A stretch of 37,677 bases of DNA, from positions 1 to 37,677 of the forward strand of contig VMSP01000049.1 of the NCBI GenBank assembly GCA_013792135.1, given 5' to 3'. The stretch is from Desulfocapsa sp. (GTDB lineage Bacteria > Desulfobacterota > Desulfobulbia > Desulfobulbales > Desulfocapsaceae). Shown here in pieces: positions 33,297 to 37,677 of the stretch; position 1 is the first letter of the stretch, and the number at the start of each line of letters is the position of its first letter. The notes beneath the pieces are model-generated. The model was not told the origin of the DNA. It did no database searches and saw nothing but the letters and a program-made list of their open reading frames with translations. A program made the translations under genes and the position numbers.

Positions 33297-33646
33297 CCGA
33301 TGACAAAACCCATGACTATCTGATTCGCCTCCGAAACTTAATCATCCAGGAGAGAGAATACGCCAAAACCCTGGACCTGACGGCCATGGCCCAGATCCTT
33401 CATGAGAAAGAGGAGCTGATGCAGATATTAGCTCATGTACAGACTCTTGAGCAGGCAGATAAAGGCATTGCTGCCCAAATCCGCCATGAAAATCGCCGCA
33501 ACGCCTATCTGTTTAAGGCCACTTTGGGTTGGATCAGAAACACCATGGAGTTTTTTGGCAAACAAACCACTACCTCCACTTATTCTGCCAGCGCCGGAAC
33601 CATCTCCGCACCCGTGAACGGCAGGCTCCTTTCTGGCAGGATTTAA
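33293..33646 (+). CDS. flgN: Flagellar export chaperone FlgN
   Basis: FlgN is the chaperone for the hook-filament junction proteins FlgK and FlgL, both encoded downstream. The 117-residue helical product has the FlgN pattern of an N-terminal coiled coil (LIRLRNLIIQEREYAKTLDL, MAQILHEKEELMQILAHVQT) and a C-terminal helix with NAYLFKATLGWIRNTMEFFG. A flexible Ser/Thr tail follows. GAGGAG is a strong SD. It is coupled to flgM by a 4-base overlap. Confidence 0.85.
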   Translation: MTDDKTHDYLIRLRNLIIQEREYAKTLDLTAMAQILHEKEELMQILAHVQTLEQADKGIAAQIRHENRRNAYLFKATLGWIRNTMEFFGKQTTTSTYSASAGTISAPVNGRLLSGRI

Positions 33647-33711
33647 TTTCCCGCCAAAAGCTTCTCCGTCAAAACTTCTCCTCCCCTAACTCTATAGTAT
33701 CTGCCAGACGT

Positions 33712-33787
33712 CGATTCAAAGAAACAACCCTACAGGCCCCTCATTTTTTTAAGGAAGGGGTTGGGGTGGTGCTTTTTCTTTGAATCG
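33712..33787. repeat. Nested inverted repeat between flgN and flgK
   Basis: Perfect 13-base arms CGATTCAAAGAAA (33712-33724) and TTTCTTTGAATCG (33775-33787) flank about 50 bases. The interior holds CCCCT and AGGGG arms around a T-run, and a GGGGTTGGGGTGGT tract. That tract is related to the C-rich motif at 37209-37229 in inverted orientation. It may be a bidirectional terminator or a tiny mobile hairpin. No gene is seen in 33647-33942 (296 bases). Confidence 0.7.
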
Positions 33788-33792
33788 GAACA

Positions 33793-33845
33793 AGAAGCTG
33801 TTATAAAAAAACAAGAAAGGCTTTGCTCTTTTCATAACAACTCCT
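33793..33845. repeat. Intergenic hairpin repeat, decayed copy C
   Basis: The arms AGAAGCTGTTATAAAA (33793-33808) and TTTTCATAACAACTCCT (33829-33845) pair with one bulge and two mismatches. The left arm is clearly akin to the arms of copies A (4197) and B (14067). Its last base is the first base of the flgK sigma-28 -35 candidate, so the element may have supplied or may affect that promoter. Confidence 0.55.
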
Positions 33846-33872
33846 AAACAATCCCTCCCGTTTTACCGATAC
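33845..33872 (+). promoter_or_regulatory. Sigma-28 promoter candidate for flgK-flgL
   Basis: TAAA (33845-33848), 16 bases, then ACCGATAC (33865-33872) shares the CCGATA core of the FliA -10 and the spacing of the flgM-operon candidate. It lies about 70 bases before flgK, a late gene that normally depends on FliA. A small hairpin (GCCAC...GTGGC, about 33894-33915) sits in the leader. Confidence 0.45.
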
Positions 33873-33942
33873 AACAGTACACAGAATACAATAGCCACAC
33901 CATAAAAAGTGGCTCCTTTTCTCCAACTTAGGATAATGCAAT

Positions 33943-35364
33943 ATGGGCGGACTATTCACAGCACTCAATGCCGGAAAGACTTCTCTTGAAGTCAATCAGA
34001 AGTCCATTGAAATTATCGGCAACAATATCTCCAACGTCAACACCGAAGGATATTCCAGACAAAGCGCCGTATTAACCCCTTACCCCTCCATGAGTTTCGG
34101 CAGTTTTTTCATCGGCCAGGGGGTTAAGGTCTCCGATGTCACGCGGGACCATGACACCTTTGTCACCAATCAACTCCAGGAAAAGTCCATAGAATATGGC
34201 CTTCAAAGCGGACAATCCAACCCCCTTGCTGAACTGGAACGCATATTCAATATCTCTGACAATAACCTTGCCACCGATATTGATAATTTTTTTGATTCGT
34301 GGAAAGTACTCTCTGCTAATCCCAGTGGTCTTGTGGAAAGGGATATCGTCATTCAACGTGGAGAGCAGTTAGCCGATAGCTTTCACACCATCACCAATGA
34401 CCTGAATAAAGTTCAGCAGAACATCAACGACTCCATTATCTCCAAGGTTGATGACGTCAACTCAAAAATTACCGAAATCGCCGATCTCAATACCCGCATT
34501 TTCAACATTGAGATCCAGGGACAGACTGCAAACAGCGCCAGGGATCGTCGTGATATGCTGGCCAAAGATCTTGCTTCAAGTCTTGGAGTACAGACATACA
34601 CTGATTCCAAGGGCATGATGGCGGTGCAACTCCCGGGTGGCCTGCCGCTGGTCCAGGGAACCGAACCTATGACCATAGAAGCGGTTCCCAATGGCCAGGA
34701 GCTTAGCCTGGTACTTCATACCGGAGGTGTCACCAGAAACATTGGTTTGAACAACCTTGGCGGAGAGCTCTATGGCCTGGTCAATATCCGTGATACTGTT
34801 ATCCCAGGACTCAATGATAATCTGGACCAACTTGCCTACAATATCAGCACAGCAGTCAACAGTTTTCATACAACTGGGGCAGGACTTGATGATTCAACCG
34901 GTTTGAATTTTTTCACCCCAAACTCGGCTCCTCCTCTGGCAACAGACCCATTATGGCTTGACGCGGCGCGCAACATCTCTGTGGCACTCACCAACTCAAA
35001 CCAGGTAGCAGCAGCACAAGCGCCCGTCCCCCCGGCAACCGTGGCCCCAGGGGACAACCGCAATGCTCTGATTATTGCCGATCTTGGTGAAACTTCTCTC
35101 ATCAATGGCTCGGATACTTTTGATTCCTACTTTGGGAAAATGGTCTCCAAAGTCGGCATCATGAGCAATCAGAATAAGCTCTCCCTCGGGGGAGCCGAAG
35201 ACGCCATGGTACAGTTGCAAAATCTGCGGGATGGAATGGCCGGAGTCTCCTTGGACGAAGAGATGATCAGTCTTATCCAGTTTCAACGCGGCTTTGAATC
35301 TTCCGCCAAATTCCTCTCCACTATAGATGAGATGATGGCATCCCTCATGGATTTGAAGCGATAA
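33943..35364 (+). CDS. flgK: Flagellar hook-filament junction protein FlgK
   Basis: FlgK (HAP1) is the first junction ring between hook and filament. The 473-residue product has the family N-terminus (LFTALNAGKTSLEVNQKSIE, IIGNNISNVNTEGYSRQSAV), the FlgK helical D1 segments (FDSWKVLSANPSGLVERDIV, GEQLADSFHTITNDLNKVQQ), and the C-terminal motif (SLIQFQRGFESSAKFLSTID). It is shorter than the enteric protein (about 550), with a reduced outer domain. The SD is TTAGGA. It follows a sigma-28-like promoter and precedes flgL by 34 bases. Confidence 0.95.
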   Translation: MGGLFTALNAGKTSLEVNQKSIEIIGNNISNVNTEGYSRQSAVLTPYPSMSFGSFFIGQGVKVSDVTRDHDTFVTNQLQEKSIEYGLQSGQSNPLAELERIFNISDNNLATDIDNFFDSWKVLSANPSGLVERDIVIQRGEQLADSFHTITNDLNKVQQNINDSIISKVDDVNSKITEIADLNTRIFNIEIQGQTANSARDRRDMLAKDLASSLGVQTYTDSKGMMAVQLPGGLPLVQGTEPMTIEAVPNGQELSLVLHTGGVTRNIGLNNLGGELYGLVNIRDTVIPGLNDNLDQLAYNISTAVNSFHTTGAGLDDSTGLNFFTPNSAPPLATDPLWLDAARNISVALTNSNQVAAAQAPVPPATVAPGDNRNALIIADLGETSLINGSDTFDSYFGKMVSKVGIMSNQNKLSLGGAEDAMVQLQNLRDGMAGVSLDEEMISLIQFQRGFESSAKFLSTIDEMMASLMDLKR

Positions 35365-35398
35365 TAAAATTTTTCTCAATTTTTCAAGGTAAAGAACT

Positions 35399-36409
35399 AT
35401 GAAAGTAACCAACGGCACTACCTACCGCATGCTGCAGACCAATCTGGGCAAGATCAGTACTCGACTTGAGGATCTGCGTAACCAGGGCGCTACCGGTATC
35501 AAACTGAATAAGCCATCAGACGATCCGGCCTCAATCCGGCCCGTCCTCACCACTCGGTCTCAGATCAGAAGCACCGAACGCTATTTAGATACTATGGGCG
35601 TCTCTCTGGACAAAATGGAGGCTACTGACGGAAATCTCGAGCATGTGGAAAACATCCTGCAACGGGTCAAAGAAATTACTATTAACTCCATCAACGGAGC
35701 CATGTCCCCAGCCGATATGACCGTTTTTGCCGACGAGGTCAGCCAACTGCGGCAGGAGCTTCTGGATGCCGCCAACGCTACTGTGGATGGCAAATATATC
35801 TTTGCTGGATACCAGGAAAACGTCAAGCCCTTTGTCGAAAACACTTCATACGACCCAGCACTCTACGACCAGGCAGATTCAGCTACCTGGCCCTATATCT
35901 ATCAGGGTGACCCAAACCCCACCGAACTTGAGATCACCCCAGGTGAAAAACTACAAACAAATCTTACCGGTAATGATCTGTTTATGGGTATCAGCAACAG
36001 CGTCATGCAGGCTGGCCCCATTCCACCCGCTGTTGGCTATCCATCTGATGCAGGGAGGGTTGACATTTTCAGCGTCCTTACCCGGGTAGAAGAAGCCCTG
36101 CGTGCCGGCGATATCGACGATCCGGCAGGAGCAGGAGGTGGTCTGCAACTGCAGATGGAGAATATCGACACCGCTGCCGACCAGAGCCGTCGACTACGCA
36201 GTCAGCTTGGCAACCGAGCCAGCCGGGTTGACACCGCAATGATGCATCAGGAGGATGTGCGGCTTGATCTGAACCAGATACTCTCCCGATACCAGGATGC
36301 TGATGCCATTGAGACTTTTGCCGCAATCACCAAGCAGGAGACTGCCTTCCAGGCAGCACTCAGCATCACCGCCAAGGTATCCAAAATCTCTATCCTTGAT
36401 TATTTATAG
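35399..36409 (+). CDS. flgL: Flagellar hook-filament junction protein FlgL
   Basis: FlgL (HAP3) is the second junction protein, flagellin-like at both ends. The 336-residue product has the flagellin-type N-terminus (YRMLQTNLGKISTRLEDLRN, GIKLNKPSDDPASIRP, QRVKEITINSINGAMSPADM). Its C-terminal helix runs from LGNRASRVDTAMMHQEDVRL through ITKQETAFQAALSITAKVSK. The length is typical. AAGGTAAAG gives the SD. It is followed after 121 bases, including a long hairpin, by csrA. Confidence 0.94.
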   Translation: MKVTNGTTYRMLQTNLGKISTRLEDLRNQGATGIKLNKPSDDPASIRPVLTTRSQIRSTERYLDTMGVSLDKMEATDGNLEHVENILQRVKEITINSINGAMSPADMTVFADEVSQLRQELLDAANATVDGKYIFAGYQENVKPFVENTSYDPALYDQADSATWPYIYQGDPNPTELEITPGEKLQTNLTGNDLFMGISNSVMQAGPIPPAVGYPSDAGRVDIFSVLTRVEEALRAGDIDDPAGAGGGLQLQMENIDTAADQSRRLRSQLGNRASRVDTAMMHQEDVRLDLNQILSRYQDADAIETFAAITKQETAFQAALSITAKVSKISILDYL

Positions 36410-36440
36410 CAGATCGCATACGTTTATAAAGTTCGTTTGC

Positions 36441-36482
36441 AGTATATTTTCCCCCCTGTTGAAACAGAGGGAGAAATATACT
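36441..36482. promoter_or_regulatory. Long hairpin between flgL and csrA (terminator or csrA leader)
   Basis: Arms of 20 bases (36441-36460 and 36463-36482) pair at 17 positions around a minimal loop. They begin AGTATATTT and end AAATATACT, with pyrimidine-rich and purine-rich strands. It is 32 bases after flgL and 48 bases before csrA. The right arm holds AGAGGGA, similar to a GGA core for CsrA binding. TTGTTCTC follows, a poor T-run, so termination may be partial. Confidence 0.6.
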
Positions 36483-36530
36483 TGTTCTCAGACCCACGTC
36501 TGATTTTCATTTATATTACGGAGCTCAACC

Positions 36531-36773
36531 ATGCTGGTTCTTACCAGAAAACCCGGTGAAGGATTTGTCATCGGGGACGATATAACAATCAAGATCGTCG
36601 AGATGAAAGGCGGCGGTGTTCGTATCGGCATCGAAGCGCCTCAAGACAAAAAAATCTACCGGCAGGAGATCTATGACCGCATCACCATGGAAAACCGTGC
36701 CGCGGCACAGTGGAATATGACCGATCTGGACACCCTCAGTGACAACCTTTCAGTGGGAATAAAGAAAAAATGA
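36531..36773 (+). CDS. csrA: Carbon storage/translational regulator CsrA
   Basis: CsrA is an RNA-binding dimer that blocks translation of target mRNAs, flagellin among them in many species. The 80-residue product has the beta-1 strand [20 protein letters not shown] with the RNA-contacting L4 and R6, [20 protein letters not shown] with R44, and a C-terminal helix extended beyond that of enteric CsrA (61 residues). The longer tail is usual where CsrA is controlled by FliW. The SD is GGAG in ACGGAGC. Its stop overlaps fliW. Confidence 0.96.
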   Translation: MLVLTRKPGEGFVIGDDITIKIVEMKGGGVRIGIEAPQDKKIYRQEIYDRITMENRAAAQWNMTDLDTLSDNLSVGIKKK

Positions 36774-37189
36774 AAAAAATAGAGACACGCTTTGGCGAAG
36801 TTGAATATGATCCCAACAACCTGCTCATTTTTCCAGCCGGCCTGATCGGTTTCCCTACCCTGCACTCCTTCATTGTTATGCCCAACAAAAAAGAGGGTCC
36901 GCTGTTCTGGATCCAAAGCGTCGACGATCCAGCCATCGCCTTTGTCCTTACCGATCCGACCAATTTTTTCCTCGATTACAAGGTGACAGCTGACAACGCA
37001 GAACGAAGCTCCTTGCAGATAAGCGAGGAAGACGAATGTTATGTCCTGGTAGTGGTCACCGTACCCCCAGACCAAAAAATCAGCTTGAATCTGACCGCTC
37101 CCGTTCTCTTTGCCCCCAAAACTAACCGGGCTATTCAGGTTATTCTTGAACACACAGAATACCAGTCACGCACGCCGCTACCGGGCTGA
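36770..37189 (+). CDS. fliW: Flagellar assembly factor FliW
   Basis: FliW binds flagellin and the CsrA C-terminal tail, so free FliW relieves CsrA repression when flagellin has been exported. The 139-residue product has the family core ([60 protein letters not shown]) and the acidic [14 protein letters not shown] strand. ATG 36770 overlaps the csrA stop by 4 bases (ATGA), so the two are co-translated. It is the last flagellar gene here and is followed by a terminator. Confidence 0.95.
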   Translation: MKKIETRFGEVEYDPNNLLIFPAGLIGFPTLHSFIVMPNKKEGPLFWIQSVDDPAIAFVLTDPTNFFLDYKVTADNAERSSLQISEEDECYVLVVVTVPPDQKISLNLTAPVLFAPKTNRAIQVILEHTEYQSRTPLPG

Positions 37190-37219
37190 GCAGACAATAC
37201 CACAACAAACCACCCCCAA

Positions 37220-37250
37220 CCCCCTCCTTAAAAACAAGGAGGGGGCTTTC
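37220..37250 (+). terminator. Intrinsic terminator after fliW
   Basis: Perfect 10-base arms CCCCCTCCTT (37220-37229) and AAGGAGGGGG (37236-37245) have a 6-base loop and are followed by CTTTCACT, a weak T-run. The left side ACCACCCCCAACCCC is a repeated motif also present, inverted, at 33748-33771 and 37414-37436. Confidence 0.65.
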
Positions 37251-37300
37251 ACTCCCACCACTCTCTCCTCTTCTCAACGAGAACCAGGATACTATTCTGT

Positions 37301-37425
37301 CTCCCCTTCTGTTTCAGGAAGAGCTTTTCTTTTCTCCCCTTCTGTTTCAGGAAGAGCTTTTCTTTTCTCCCCTTCTGTTTCAGGAAGAGCTTTTCCTTTC
37401 TCCCCTCCTATTTTAGGAGGGGCCG
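37301..37425. repeat. 33-bp tandem array ending in a hairpin
   Basis: Units begin at 37301, 37334, 37367 and 37400, an exact 33-base period. The first two are identical, the third differs slightly near its end, and the fourth is a diverged copy (CTCCCCTCCTATTTTAGGAG) whose arms 37402-37410 and 37414-37422 form a perfect 9-base hairpin. Each unit has a CTTCTG...CAGGAAG imperfect palindrome. It looks like amplification of a decayed hairpin element. It can be read as 11-residue peptides, but there is no sign of a gene. Confidence 0.85.
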
Positions 37426-37550
37426 GGGGTGGTAAGCTCTCCTTTCAATTCCGCCAGAATCCTTTCACAAACTGCATACAAGTTCTCATAAACATCCGTA
37501 TTCAAAAAGCGAAGCACCCTAATATTGAGCCGGTTCATATATACTGTTTG
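37413..37550 (-). pseudogene. C-terminal fragment of a DUF559-type endonuclease-like protein
   Basis: On the minus strand the frame ending at 37413 reads MNRLNIRVLRFLNTDVYENL then YAVCERILAELKGEL. This is the C-terminal signature of DUF559 (Vsr/restriction-like) proteins, with the LRVLRF-N-EV-ENL pattern. The upstream catalytic half is missing: before about 37550 the frame continues into sequence (FKVAYLYIQTV) unlike the family. The stop TAA lies in the hairpin of the tandem array. It is most simply a remnant whose 5' part was replaced by the element at the right edge. Confidence 0.6.
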
Positions 37551-37574
37551 AATGTATAAGTAGGCAACCTTGAA

Positions 37575-37663
37575 GGAAACCTCCAAGTGGTGCAGAATAT
37601 TTGCATGAGGCAAATAGTTGGGTCGAGATGGGCTCGCCAAAAAACAACCACAAGGAGGTTTCC
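37575..37663. repeat. Inverted repeat sequestering the SD of the right-edge ORF
   Basis: GGAAACCTCCAAGTGGT (37575-37591) and ACCACAAGGAGGTTTCC (37647-37663) pair at 15 of 17 positions around 55 bases. The GGAGG of the second arm is the SD of the ATG at 37664. Read-through transcripts would therefore hide the ribosome site. Such hairpins are known to protect transposase genes of some insertion sequences from outside transcription. Confidence 0.65.
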
Positions 37664-37677
37664 ATGGAAACAATTTA
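37664..37677 (+). CDS. Start of a gene cut by the right window edge
   Basis: ATG 37664 follows GGAGG at 5 bases and reads METI before the window ends. Four codons give no family. The leader structure and the broken DUF559 gene beside it suggest a transposase, but this is inference only. An IS terminus, if present, would lie near 37550-37565, where the DUF559 similarity is lost. Confidence 0.4.

Noticed and set aside
37301-37425. CRISPR array
   Set aside because: The units are directly adjacent with a 33-base period and no unique spacers, and no cas genes are nearby.
37110-37559. 149-codon + strand frame covering the end of fliW and the tandem array
   Set aside because: It is the out-of-frame reading of fliW followed by repeat DNA; the peptide repeat merely reflects the 33-base period.

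Overview
The window is almost entirely one large flagellar biosynthesis locus. Nearly every gene is on the + strand and tightly packed. Gene order, a moderate GC content, an envelope TPR gene ahead of flgB, FlhF/FlhG, a PomB-like stator and a CsrA/FliW pair suggest a motile Gram-negative bacterium of the former Deltaproteobacteria, probably a Desulfobulbales-type organism. The L- and P-ring genes flgH and flgI confirm an outer membrane. The taxon is inferred from gene content only.

Layout. (1) 1-451: left edge on the minus strand, with a possible ORF start at the border and a 35-codon cheY remnant. A good sigma-54 promoter candidate (401-416) points into the cluster. (2) 452-13851: AMIN-like/TPR exported protein, flgB, flgC, fliE, fliF, fliG, fliH, fliI, fliJ, motE-like, fliK, flgD, flgE, closed by a strong terminator (13883-13920). 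(3) 14262-26743: motA, motB, fliL, fliM, fliN, fliO, fliP, fliQ, fliR, flhB, flhA, flhF, flhG, fliA. (4) 26799-32151: a DUF2802-like membrane protein, then flgF, flgG, flgA, flgH, flgI and a single-domain flgJ. (5) 32373-33646: an unrecognised conserved-looking protein, flgM and flgN. (6) 33943-37189: flgK, flgL, csrA, fliW and a terminator. (7) 37190-37677: a 33-bp tandem array, a minus-strand DUF559-type nuclease fragment and the start of a new + strand ORF whose Shine-Dalgarno lies in an inverted repeat, possibly an IS.

Functionally the window encodes the rod, hook and rings, the MS/C-ring, the full export gate and ATPase, the stator, the placement GTPase/ATPase pair, sigma-28 with its anti-sigma FlgM, the hook-filament junction proteins and the CsrA/FliW translational switch. 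Filament genes (fliC, fliD, fliS), intact chemotaxis genes and a sigma-54 activator are not in the window. The likely cascade is sigma-54 for early genes, then FliA (sigma-28, released by FlgM export) for flgM, flgK and perhaps motA and flgF. Several sites with sigma-28 resemblance support this.

Non-coding structure is the less ordinary part. There is a family of three related hairpins in intergenic gaps, two of them with compensatory base changes. Other features are a nested inverted repeat between flgN and flgK, a large palindrome before flhB, a long near-perfect hairpin ahead of csrA, and SD-sequestering inverted repeats at both edges. I see no wholly new gene system; the best novelty candidates are the envelope TPR protein, the pre-flgM protein, the hairpin family and the edge elements.
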